64,000 nt of DNA, from assembly GCA_030789695.1 (NCBI GenBank), contig CM061138.1, forward strand, positions 183,063,051 through 183,127,050. The letters are read 5' to 3'. Source of the stretch: Scilla litardierei (taxonomy: Eukaryota; Streptophyta; Magnoliopsida; Asparagales; Asparagaceae). The notes below the pieces were generated by a model, which worked only from the letters and a program-made list of their open reading frames with translations, was not told where the DNA came from and ran no database searches. A program made the position numbers and the translations under genes. Below, in pieces: positions 21,568 through 32,818 of the stretch (positions within the stretch are counted from its first letter, which is position 1; each line of letters starts with the position of its first letter).

Positions 21568-21699
21568 GCTTTTCCGTGGAGGAGGCAGGCTTCCCCGATG
21601 GCCGTAGTTGGGGCTGAGACTGTGGATGGGGTTATTGCAGGTAACCCTCAGTTTTGTTACCTTCTTCCTTTTTGATAGTCTTGTTTGTTTGAACATGTT

Positions 21700-24600
21700 T
21701 AGTTGCTTGGATATGTTATGTTTGCTAGAATGGAGTTTGATTGCTGGGTTGGTTGTTGAGTGTGATTTGGGTTTGCACGTTCTAGCACGAGTCCTCTTGA
21801 CTCTGGTGCCTCAATGCGCATTGCATCCTGATGCTTCGTGTAGAAGCATTTCTTGATGGCCCCTTTCTTTCTTAAATATTTAATTCCTTTCTATTCGATC
21901 GAGTCAAAATTCTCTTCGTAGATTTCGAAGTCTATTGGTTGAAATTTTAATCTCGTATCTTTTGCTAACCGATATTCCTCGTATTTTGGTTTTAAGAGCT
22001 TTACCACTATTTTGATTACTTTAGAATATTTTCCAAGATAAGTAGAACTTCAATTATTTTCATATATCAGTTCTAGGTTCTTGGAACTCGTGCTTTAAGA
22101 TCTGGTGTAAATCAGTTGTTGGGCAATCCGGGCCCCGCTAAAAAGTATTTTAAATGATATTTAATTGGAGTTCTCTTCAGTTTTAAAACTTGTAAGCATT
22201 TAGCGTGGGTTTAAGTTTTCACACTATAGTTGATCAGATTTCATTCGTTGAATTTTCAAATTTTTACCGAAATGTTATATTAAGCTCTGCCGTAAAATAT
22301 TTTCGGACCTCTCCGTTGTAAATCTTGACCTTTCTGAAGGTTTCCCTTCGACTTCCTTTTCCTAAGTTTAAATTCGTTTGAAATTTTAATATTCATAAAT
22401 TTATACTTCATGCTCCTTCGTTGACTTAAAGATCTCTAAAGCTTTTGTCGAAAATTTGGAATACTAACCCATGGTGTTTTGCCATTCTATACCTTCCGTA
22501 CCCATGAAAATACCATGTCCTTTCTTATATAAATTATATCCTGAACTGTATCTTTATCTTTTGCCCAATTCGACTTATAAATTTTCCTTATCTTACGTAT
22601 GCCATACAATTGACTCATCACGTTTCCTCTAATATACTTTTCAAGTTACGCATGATTCCAGCTTTCAACCAACCTAGGATATGTTCAACATTTTCCCCTA
22701 TTACACTTTTGGAAAAAGAATTACGTCTTCATAAATTTCTCACGATCTAGACCTTCCCTAATTTGGTTTTAAAGCTTATTGCAAATTTTGACAAACCTAC
22801 TACTGAGTTTTCCGTCCACCACACATGCTTTTAGAATAATTTCTAAACTAAGTTGAATTTTGAATGTTTTCATATATCCGTATTAGGCTCATTAGCTCGT
22901 ATGTTAAGAGCTTTGTGTAAAACGGTTTCTTTTGGCAAATCCCGGTTGCACTAAAAGGTGGTTTCAATATTGATTATTTGAATTTTCCTGGCTTAAGGAT
23001 TTTGAAAGTATTTGGCATGAATTTAGAATTCTTTCGTTAATTAAATTTCGTTTCAAGACTTTTGCCAACATTATTAAATCACTGCCGTATAATATTTTCT
23101 AAAACTACGTCCTTAATATGCGTAAGAACGCTTTGCTTCCCTTCATGATGATTTCCGTTAAGCCAATAAATCATTTCCTCTTATTATGAGCATTCAACTC
23201 AAACTTATTTCGAACAAGTGATTTTATCGAACCTCAAATATCATTTATATGAAGGGGAACCCCAAAATTTTCAAAATATGACCGTTTTATACTTCTAGTG
23301 TTTTTGGTGATGTTGTCTATTGTGTGATATATGCATACTCAGAGTTATTCGTGATATTATGAAATTGTAAGTGTATTGATGTATCAATTATGGGTGGATG
23401 GGTATGGTATGAAGATATACGATGCTTGGGTGCGACTATGGGTAAATACTTTTGTTAGGGAGAGTATTGTAATTATAGGTGTGCTGATGTTTGTAAGAAT
23501 ATCATGATATATGAAGTGGCTGAAATATGTGATATTACCTGGTTAGATGTTAAGGGTGTTTGGCGTTTAGATATGTATGTGGTTATGTTGGTAGGCGTGT
23601 ATGCATTGGCTAGTATTGGTATATATATATGGATGCTATGTTACGTATATGGAATTAATCCGCTATGATTTTGAGTCTCACTCAAGCTGGGTGGGTACAC
23701 TCTATGTACATTGGTGTATTGTATGTGGTTAGTGTATAGTGATGAATGATGTAAGTATAGTGTCAGGATTGTTTGTGCCGGTTGTGTTACGCACATGATT
23801 GTGGGTGGCCATACCAATATATAGTTATGTGAGTTGGTCTTGTGGTATAGTTTTCACTAAGGACTTGGTTGCGTGAGTATTTGTGCACTAGCAAATTAGG
23901 TGTGTAGTTGTGCTAAGAATATAATGGTGTGATTGGTATATATATATGAATGAAATAATAGCGTGTGTGGGTGTGCACCATGCACGGGTAAGTATGTGAT
24001 AGTTATAGGAATTGGTGACTATGATATGTATGGAGTGTCGTAATTATAGCTATAGGACTATATGTATATGAAGTGGTAATACGGTGAAATGTGTGCACTT
24101 ATTTGAATGATTATATATGGTGGAATCATAACGGTGATGAATGTATGTTAGATATGGTAAACTTGTTTTAACAATTGTATGGTGTGTTTTCGCATGTTGG
24201 TTGTTTGGCGTATACTATGAGGTATAGGGATTAGAGTATTCTTATTGTCATGTCCATAGATAGTTACTCATACGCGTAGTCCCGATGGTATTTTCTAGTG
24301 TGAAATTATTTTCAAATAAGTAAGAGACTTGGTTATTTTCGCATAGTGTGTAATAAGTGTTTTGTAGCTATATGGAATAAACTTGCCTATATGAATGATT
24401 TGAATACGTGAATGGAGTTGTTTGATTATAATAAGTATAAGTGTACTATGTGCGTGAATATATGTTTACTTCTGTGGTGTTAATAATTGATTACCTAGGG
24501 TATATATATATAAGCACTTGAAATAAATGTACTTGGTTGAAATTGTGATGTGATATTGATTGAGGGTAACTACTAGGGTGACTAGATATAGCTATAGTTG
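21700..24600. other. Non-coding interior of the LARD-like element
   Basis: No frame of note. It contains a diverged direct duplication (about 22015-22420 and 22825-23215, offset about 800) and then a C-poor, TG/AT-rich strand (about 23280-24600). No pol remnant is readable. Confidence 0.55.
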
Positions 24601-24639
24601 GAAAGTCCGAGGACGGACTTTATTCTAAGGTGGGTAGGA

Positions 24640-27045
24640 TGTAACAACTGCTTTTCATGTATCTGGATTTAATATAATATAATATTTGTTTTGGTGGGTT
24701 TTCTCCTCATGCGTGGTTTTCGTCTCCGTAGCTTTCGTTTTCGATTGTTTCGTCGTGTTTTCTCGTTTCTTCTTAGGATCGTCGATTTCGAAGTACGTCA
24801 TTCGTGACGGGCTTCATAACGGTCATATCTAACTATTAGATCAAGCCTAGGAGTCTTAGGAATCGATCCCGGGGCCCCGCGCTCCGTATCGGAACTTTTG
24901 GTGCTCATTAGCCGGTATAAGAAGGGGCACCGACCGACTAGATGACGATCCAGTCGGTCGGCAATCCTTCTTGGACCGACTAGTTTGCTTTCTAAATTTC
25001 TCAGGAGTTACTGTTTGCTCTTAGTCGGTCTAAGAACGTTCATCGACCGACTAGATGATAAACTAGTCGGTCAGTACTTGTTTATGGACCGACTAATTCT
25101 TAGTTCAGGTTTTCGACTGGAGCTACTGTTTACACTTAGTCGGTCTGCGTTTGTCAACCGACCGACTAGTTCTCAAACTAGTCGGTCAGCAGTTGTTCTT
25201 TGACCGACTAAGCAGTGCAGGAAACCCTAGTTTTGCCCTAGCCGCCAGCTCAACCTATAAATACCCAACCCAAACGTTTTCATCTTCTCCAACACGACCC
25301 TAAGCCCTAGTTTCTTCCCCTCTAAGCCCCCATCTTCCTCCAAGCTCCAATCCTTCATTCCAAGCCCTAAATCCATCATCCAATCCATCCATCTACTCTA
25401 TCTACTTCTCATCTTCCCCAAATCTCCATCAAAACCCATCAAACCCCAAAATCCCCCAAAACCCTAGTTTCCCCAAACTTCTCCATTTGCTTCCAGATCT
25501 GATCCTAGGGTTCCCCGGAGTGTTTCTTCCGTCTCCTCTCGGTAAGAAATCGATCTACCGTTGTTTTTATAACTTATTTATAATTTTATGAAACCCTAAT
25601 AATATTTCATGTTGTTTGATGACTGGTTCCCCGTAACAGCGATTTCCCCGTGGTTTGGCATCCGTGTGACGAAGTGGTCGTCATCCCCGGTGCTAGGCAA
25701 GTGAAACTTTCCACTTAGAATTTAGGCCATGTTTTAGGCCATTACTCTGCTTTAGGGTAAAAGAGACTAGACGGTGAAATGATAGCCGCCTAGACGCCTG
25801 CTCGATCTAGTTTGACAACGAAACTAGATCCGTCACCTCAAATGATCTAGCTTGACAACGAAGCTAGAATCCAACCCATTTAATTTGTTGTTCACACATA
25901 TTAAACTGCCATGTTTAAATTCAATTAACGGTACGCGAATATGTTCATATCATTGCATTTTGCCTGTCACGTTTAAATTCAATTAACGGTACGCAATCAT
26001 TTGTTCATGTCATTGCATAGTGATTAATCATTGTGATTGTGTAGCACACGCTACAATATTATAATCCTGGCTCGTGTTCCAGAAGCGAGCGTTGGAAACC
26101 CCAACGCTCGGATACCGGCTAGGCACCCACTTTTCGTGGGCACAACCCTATGCCAATTACACTTCCTGGCCCGTGCTCCAGAAGCGAGCAAATGCTCGAT
26201 ACACGTAGGGGTGGGGTAAGAGATATGCGTCACCAGAGCACGAGATGGCCTGATCCGCCACTCCAGCCTGCAGGCGAAATCTCTAGAGTGTAAGTGAGTA
26301 AGAGATATGCGTCACCAGAGCACGAGATGGCCTGATCCGCCACTCCAGCCTGCAGGCGAAATCTCTAGTGTTTAAGTGATTAACAGTGATAAGTGATAAA
26401 TGATAAGTGATTAGTGATTTGGTAGCTTTTGCTACATTGTGCATGCTTGACTCCTTTAAACTGTTGCATCATACTTAACTGCCATGTCATTGCTTAATAC
26501 CATAACTGCTAGGTTGCTAGTTTACCTTTCTTTCGGTTTCCTTACCCAAGTCTTTTAGACTTGCTGACATGTGCCCCTTTCTCTTTTGGGTGACGCATGT
26601 TAGACCCTGAGCCTGAGTTGCTTGCTGAGGGTGAGGTGTTTGCGGACGCCGAGCTTGAGCCCGTGTTTGGCGGGGAGTGCGTGGGCACTGGGACCAGTCC
26701 TAGTGTCTCTGTTGCGTTTTACTTTTGTTAGACAGTTGTTTGTTATCGGTGCGTAGCACCTATACTTTGTCGTTGTTGCTTTTGTTGGCCTTGTTCTGGG
26801 CCTTGGACTCTTTTCTTTTAGCCTGGTGGCTTTTTTGGTTGTTGGACTTATTTTGATGTTGGACATGTATGAGATGTGAGTTTTTAATTCAAGTCTCTCC
26901 TTGTATTATTATTGTTGTTCCGTTGTGGTTACAGGGACCTGCTATTGTATTTTATTTACGCTAATCGGGTTTTGGGCTTCACAGCTCCACTCTCGTGCGG
27001 ACCTTTTCACGTCTCGTCTCCATTTTAGGGAAGCGGGTCGTGACA
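24640..27045 (+). repeat. LARD-like element 3' LTR
   Basis: 2,406 bases, nearly identical to 18575-20975; TATA box at 25256-25263. It follows the polypurine-like AAGGTGGGTAGGA (24627-24639). Confidence 0.88.
24928..25209 (+). promoter_or_regulatory. DRE/CRT-like palindrome cluster, 3' LTR copy
   Basis: Same array as 18863-19144, with two substitutions by eye and none in the cores. TATA box at 25256-25263. Confidence 0.55.
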
Positions 27046-27694
27046 TCAGCAGTTGGGAGTCTGATGTATGCAATGGTATGTACACGTCGTGACATTGCCC
27101 ATGCGGTGGGAATGGTGAGCCGATTCCTTTCTGATCCAGGAAAGGAACATTGGGAGGCGATCAAGTGGATTCTTCGATACCTGAAGGGTACTTCAAAGCA
27201 TGTCTGTGCTACGGAGAAGCTGATCTATTCTTGGAGGCTATACAGATTCAGATATGGCTGGAGATCTTGATAGTAGAAAATCTACATCAGGATTTGTCTA
27301 CACTTTTACAGGGGGAGCTGTGTCCTGGCAATCAAGATTGCAGAAGGGTGTTGCGTTATCCACAATAGAAGCGGAGTATCTTGCAATTACAGAAGCTGGT
27401 AAGGAAATGTTGTGGTTAAAGCGATTTCTCCAAGAATTAGGGATCAAGCAGAAAATGTACATGGTATATTGTGATAGTCAAAGTGCTTTAGATCTAAGCA
27501 AGAATTCGGTGTATCATGCTCAGACAAAGCACATTGACAGTCAGTATCATTGGATACGTGAGGTGATGGATCAACAGCTGTTGAGACTAGCAAAGATCTA
27601 CACGAAGGAGAATCCAGCAGATATGTGCAAGAAGGTGGTGACACGTGAGAAGCTAGAGCTATGCAAAGACATAGGTGGTATGGTTGTTAAGTGA
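27046..27694 (+). pseudogene. pol: pol of the Tork element, 3' part (end of RT, RNase H)
   Basis: Resumes exactly after the nested element with GSLMYAMVCTRRDIAHAVG and WILRYLKGTS, shifts frame near 27240, and continues as RNase H (DLDSRKSTSGFVYTF, LSTIEAEYLA, CDSQSALDL, TKHID) to the stop at 27692-27694. The last segment, KVVTREKLELCK, is typical of Tork elements. Confidence 0.85.
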
Positions 27695-27733
27695 CCATAA
27701 CAATTTTTTTGGAGGCAGCTGGAAGGGGAGAAT

Positions 27734-28190
27734 TGTTAGTCAAAGCCCACATGGGCTGCACCAGCTGCCAAATGAGGACTTGTTTCCTCTCCATTCATTC
27801 CCCTTTCCATGTCCTTTTCCCAAATGACGTCATCAATGACGTTTGTGCAATGTTTTGAGCCTATAAATAGAGATGCGATACGCAGCTCTAAATTATCCCA
27901 AAACATAAGTTCTCATCTTCAAGAGAAAGAAGAGATGCAGTTACACAGAGAGTTGTTAGAGTGAGGGATTTCTGCAGTGAGAGAAAATTACCCCAGAGAG
28001 GGAAGTTACCCCAGAGAGGTAAATATTGTAGTGAGTTTCTTTTTGGTGTTTACCCCCGTGTGTAAATTATTTCCTGGTGAGAAATAGGAAGTTTTTTTTT
28101 TTACCCTTCTATTTTTACTATTTTAACATGATCAATATTTTTACTGTTTTTTGTAATCAGTAAGTCTTCTAGTGATCGGTGAGAATCACA
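27734..28190 (+). repeat. Tork element 3' LTR
   Basis: 457 bases, collinear with 14643-15094, TATA box at 27862-27869. It follows directly on the polypurine tract. Confidence 0.88.
27825..27841 (+). promoter_or_regulatory. as-1-like element in the Tork LTR
   Basis: TGACG-TCATCAA-TGACG: two TGACG motifs with a 7-base spacer, the spacing of the classical as-1 element bound by TGA-type bZIP factors. It sits about 20 bases upstream of the TATA box. The 5' LTR has TGACG-TCATCAA-TGACA at 14733-14749. Seen directly; the function is inferred. Confidence 0.55.
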
Positions 28191-28238
28191 CCAAGCCATG
28201 CACCATGCCGTGGGGATTTGATCGTTGCCGATCGGTCA

Positions 28239-28295
<57 letters not shown>

Positions 28296-28740
28296 TTCCG
28301 GGGCTTGACAATAGGAAGGCCGCGAGCAGGGCTTCGCCATGCCCTCGCCGCTCGGCCCATGGGAGTTTGCACGGCTCTGTCCGGCGTCTACAGGGGATTC
28401 GCCCCATGTTCCGTGGCCAAATGGCTCCACACCCTGTTGGTTTGCCGTGGGAATCAACCGCCTCTGCTGTTGATGGGAGATGCACCGCCTCCCTTGGCCT
28501 TGGGGTATGCTGCCCCCTACAGTCGAATTGAGTGATTTGCCCCTTTGTTTTTCATCAAGATTTTTTTGCTCGCTGACCGCCCGGCACTCGGGCTTCGCCC
28601 GCCACCGCTCGGGTTCGCTCGGCGTTGATCAAGTCTATGGCTTTGCCCTGCCTCCGCCCCTGCAGAGCGGCTCTACCGTGAAGCTGTGCCCCCTCCCGTG
28701 GGCTTCGCACGAGGCTGCACCCCTCTGATTCGGGTAGATT
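28191..28740. other. Poly-C tract and GC-rich sequence of unknown origin
   Basis: A run of 55 C (28241-28295) is followed by GC-rich sequence with repeated 'gcttcgcc'. Open frames across it (poly-Pro, poly-Gly) result from the homopolymer. It is not the continuation of the sequence left of the Tork element. Confidence 0.4.
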
Positions 28741-29330
28741 TTGTATGTTTATCCTTACATCTCTGTGCATATATATGTTTTAACTTCATTATACGGTTTT
28801 TGTTGATCTTCTCTTATTTTGGTGCTAATCACTTATTTTTACACAAAATTAAGTTTTTTTTTGGCTTATCCGTGTCTTTATTTATTTTGCAGGATTTTTG
28901 GGAATTTTTTCCGAATCTGTATTTATTTTGCATGTTTTTTTGGGAATTTTTCGGAATTTTCTCGAGCTTAAGCAACACGTAAATAGGAGGTATCATGTCC
29001 ACGCGGTCGCGTGATACACTCCATGTGACCGCATGGAGATCCAGCCAGCAGCATCGCAACCAAGGAAATCAAAGCTTCGACGCGATCGCGTCTCGCATCG
29101 TTATTCAGACAGCGACAGCTTTGCCCAGACCGCGACTGCGTGGAAATTCCATGTGGTCCCGTCATTCTTTCATGCGACCGCGTCGCATATCCCAATTCTC
29201 GGTAGAATGACGCGACCGCGTCGAGTACCCCCAATTCTCGGCCAAGTGCAACCGAATTTCGACGCGGCCACTTCATTTTTGACGCGACGGCATCATCCCA
29301 ACTTCTACTTCACTTGAATGCCGGTTTGGG
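28741..29330. repeat. Tat/Athila-like LTR fragment with GACGCGACCGCGTC repeats
   Basis: AT-rich first half, then eight degenerate copies of the palindrome-like GACGCGACCGCGTC between 28999 and 29295. I know such motif-rich stretches from Tat/Athila-group LTRs, but there is no second LTR to confirm it. Confidence 0.4.
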
Positions 29331-29399
29331 CTTTTTCTTCTCAACCCACTGGGTCGTAGGCTGCTATTCCTAGGACTCTCCTCTCCTCTTTCCCTCAAG

Positions 29400-29884
29400 C
29401 TATTTCTTGTGTGCCACAGAGAGAGATGCAAGTGTAAGCAATGTCTGACAAGACCCTTACAGTTCAAGTCATATACTGACAACTCTCCAAACAGATAAAT
29501 TTGTAAGACCATTACAAACAGGCTTGAGACGCGCAAAATTGGCATTTACAAAATCCCCGACAAAATAGACACTAGACAGCGTGACAATGGGCCTTTGGTG
29601 GCGAGAGAGACAGATAAGCCACCGGTATTACAATTAACTGCATAAAAGCCCCTTGAAAAGCTTCAATACCAAAAACTAATTACAATTACGGGATTACAAT
29701 ATCAAGAAACGCGTTTACATTCCCAAGCAGTGGCCATTTTTCAAGCCTGGCTGCACAAACAGGGCGGGCCAAGAACCCAAGACAACAAAAACAAAAAGCA
29801 AACCTACAACACTCGCATTTACCATGATGCGAATTGGCCTACAAGCCTGTACAGCTATCACCTGAATTTATCTAATTGATCAAA
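29400..29884 (-). other. Probable 3' UTR of the host gene
   Basis: Follows the stop codon (29885-29887) on the minus strand. T-rich on the transcript, with several TTGTAAT and TGTAAA motifs that can serve as plant polyadenylation signals. The end is not defined. Confidence 0.4.
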
Positions 29885-30100
29885 TCAATCCAATAAGCTA
29901 TCTTCTGCATCATCGTATCCCTCAAACCTTGAAGTGGATGTCAAGTCCTCTGAGCTCTTGCCTCTATCTGGCTCGACTCTCTTAGCATCGTTGCCAACCG
30001 CCTTGTCCCTTGACGAAGACAACCCAATTGACGATAAACTCAGCGCAACTGCGTCAAAATCGATGATCCCTCTATGAAGGCCTTGGCTGCCAAGGCACCC
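29885..30100 (-). CDS. Host gene exon 5
   Basis: 72 codons including the TGA, acceptor TTGTCATAG|GGGTGCC. Encodes [20 protein letters not shown] and an acidic end [12 protein letters not shown]. Confidence 0.83.
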   Translation of the reverse strand, partial: GCLGSQGLHRGIIDFDAVALSLSSIGLSSSRDKAVGNDAKRVEPDRGKSSEDLTSTSRFEGYDDAEDSLLD

Positions 30101-32778
30101 CTATGACAAGTAAAGAAACTGGTAAGCAAATACAGGAGGGTAAACAAGATTAAAACATGTTTTGTTTACACAATATGAATATACCGCACTCACAAGTTTG
30201 GCAGGGAGATTCTCCTTCATTTTGCCGAGGAAAGGAGGAAAAATATTCACGGGCATTTGACACGAGGATTCTGGAGTAGAAGCCATAAGCATTCGCAGAG
30301 TTTCCCTAGCGCTCTTCTCCACTGCAGACTCTGTGTTTGGGATAAGAGGACGGTTTACAAAACTTGGCAGCAGGGGTGGTAAGGCTGAAGATATGGCAGG
30401 TCCCGCACTCACAAGGTATCCCTGGCCTGAAGAGCAAACATCAATCACTGGAGTGTGAACAATGGGATCAGACATGTATGGTGCAAAACTGGAAATCTGT
30501 TGTGATGTTGGCAAGGTAGCAAGCGAGTTGACTGGAAGCGGGAGCCGAACTCTTGGTTCTGGGAGAAGCAAAGGAAGATTCAAGGCTGGAAGCTTAAGAA
30601 AATCAGAATGCAAATCAGATGCGACCGATGGAACAATGTGCCTTGAGGAGAAAAGGGATGATAGTGGTGGCAGAGGAATAGATTCATCATTGGCGGTCGG
30701 AGGTGGCGGTTGGGAAGCACTTACAGAATATTGAAAAGAAGATGGGCATGGAGGACACCAACAGTAATATGGTGAGAACATGGGCTTTGATGCACCGATC
30801 GGGGGCGGGGGAAGGTTGAGCAATGAAGAAATGGATAACGGGAGAGATGATGATACACATGGAATTTCAGATTGCGGGACAATGGGTACCAATTTGATGC
30901 CATCACTGACGCTGCTACTGTTTTCTTCACATTGTCCAACAGTTCGGTCACATGAGGACACGGATGCAATCAGCTTGCAGCTGGTGAACAAGTTAGCATT
31001 GTTATTATCTCCATACCGACTTAGCTTATCTCTGATACCACTTCCCATGGATGAAGAGATCCTTGAAATCCCATCTTTGAGGGTGTATGGTCTTGAACTG
31101 GGATTGTTTTGGTAGGGAGGTTGCCCCTTTGATGCATGATATGCTCTGGAATGGCTGCGAGAAGACGTCAACACCGGGAGTGAAGAACTAGCATCGCTGC
31201 CTGTCGTATGGATGCCAGTATGCAACTCACGGGATGGAGCTATTGGATCAGCTTCTAAAGCATTTGATGATCCAAGAAGATATGTACGGATATGGGTTGC
31301 AAAAGATTCAAGGCGAGCTTCACGAATTCCAGTTAGTTGGGATAAAGTTGGCTTCCTTCTTAATAAATCTTTCATCTGATGCATGAACAAGAAAATAAAA
31401 GAGAATTCAGAATTTTAAAACAATAACCAAATTTATGCCCAATCATTATACATCACGACCACATTCGTATAGTAGTATAGTATGGCAACTTAATATCGGA
31501 ATGATGCAGTTATCGGCCTCCAGATTATCAAACTACCCTATTAAATCAACACACTAATATTAGAAATCGTACTTCCTGTATGTACAGGTTTCAGTTATTT
31601 ACAAGTTCCGAGAATACGTTGTAGGATACAATTGAGAAAAAGAGACCTGAGAAAAACTACCAAGAAAACAGGACATCATTAGCATCTGGATTTAAAAAGT
31701 GCAAATTTGGTCCTCATCATCCATAATCATCTACTACATGACCTAAAATGTACAAGTGTGCGCACTGCTGTAAGTGTGCAGTGTGACTAAATCATGGACA
31801 TCAATTGCCACCTCGTATTTATAGTGCATTTGCACTAAGATGACACGAGTACCAGGTTTATTGCAGCACGTCCTACTTTTTATTCTCAAGAGAGAAAATA
31901 TCAACTGGTTGTCATTGTTTCCAATTTATTAATATGCATTTACGTTGCATGATGTATACACATGATTTTTGCATGCGTTTATTCATTTTGTCTTCAGTCA
32001 TTTGTCTTACAGAATGAAAAGGTAAAGTTTATTGCATAATGCTATCAGTGACCAATCCGACACTTGATATAAAAACATAATTTTCAGAAATCAGGTTATG
32101 TAACAGACCTTTGCGAGAAGCCCCGAACCATGAAGCTTCGACTTCTCGGAGCACCAAAAATACACAACTTCAGATCCTAAAAGTCTAATTAAGAATGAAC
32201 GACCAGAACTATCAGCTGAAATTTCCTCAACAACCACTTCTGAGCTGTCAGAGTTCCTACTCAGGATAGCCAATCTGTTGATACATCCATCGTCCCCAAT
32301 GAACGAGATGCGCATGTTAGATGAGGGTAACAGAGACAGATTCAGATGCCCCCTGTGCAAAGAGAATTACGTAGAAATCTTAGAGACATTTAACAATTGA
32401 AAAACAACTAACAATTTAAGCCATTTAAAGTTTGTATGCTCACGATTGAATTTATAGTGTCTAGCAAAATCGGCAGTAGTATAAAAAAGTTCAAGCTAAG
32501 GGCACACCATTACAAACCAGAATATCTTTATCAATTGATAAAAATAATTAAATATATATTATTTGTTAAAACAAAAAATATTGAACACGACGAAAGCATA
32601 AAATATGAAGGAAATGAGGAATCCAAACACAAAGACTCATTTAACTTGACAACAAAACACTTATGAAACTAACGCTATGATATTCCATTAAAAACTGATA
32701 TTTAAATAATGAAAGAGGTAATCCAACACCATGATGCAGTAAAACTTGTGGTAATATCGTGTTTTGGATGCTAAAATC

Positions 32779-32818
<40 letters not shown>

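Larger units (their letters stand above)
18575..27045 (+). mobile_element. Young non-autonomous LTR retrotransposon (LARD-like, Tekay-related) inserted in the Tork RT
   Basis: LTRs 18575-20975 and 24640-27045, perfect 5-bp duplication TCAGC (18570-18574, 27046-27050). I count about 14 substitutions in 2.4 kb plus one 5-base indel, so roughly 0.6% divergence. The 3.66-kb interior codes only for a zinc-knuckle protein (21121-21567); there is no protease, RT, RNase H or integrase. The polypurine region (GGTGGGTAGGA before TGTAAC), the post-LTR primer region and the knuckle style match the Tekay element at 3645-13228, which suggests mobilisation by a Tekay-type partner. Confidence 0.85.
14643..28190 (+). 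mobile_element. Ty1/copia retrotransposon, Tork (Tnt1-like), interrupted by a non-autonomous Ty3-type element
   Basis: LTRs are at 14643-15094 and 27734-28190, PBS TGGTATCAGAGC at 15100-15111, polypurine tract GGAAGGGGAG at 27721-27730. Without the nested 8.5-kb element the length is about 5.1 kb, normal for Tork. Domain order is gag, zinc knuckle, PR, IN, RT, RNase H (copia order). It is broken by at least six stops and some frameshifts. The LTRs differ by several percent, so it is clearly older than the nested element. I find no target duplication (left flank ...TTGGCCA, right flank CCAAG...). Confidence 0.85.

Noticed and set aside
21223..21696. Minus-strand 157-codon frame opposite the zinc-knuckle ORF
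   Set aside because: Shadow of the plus-strand coding sequence; no recognisable features.
28169..28535. Long poly-Pro / poly-Gly frames on both strands
   Set aside because: They consist mostly of the 55-C homopolymer translated in different frames; there are no conserved flanks.
30101..30193. Read-through of exon 4 to a stop at 30101 as the protein end
   Set aside because: A consensus GT at 30193 and AG before 30100 give an in-phase exon with a longer, sensible acidic C-terminus.
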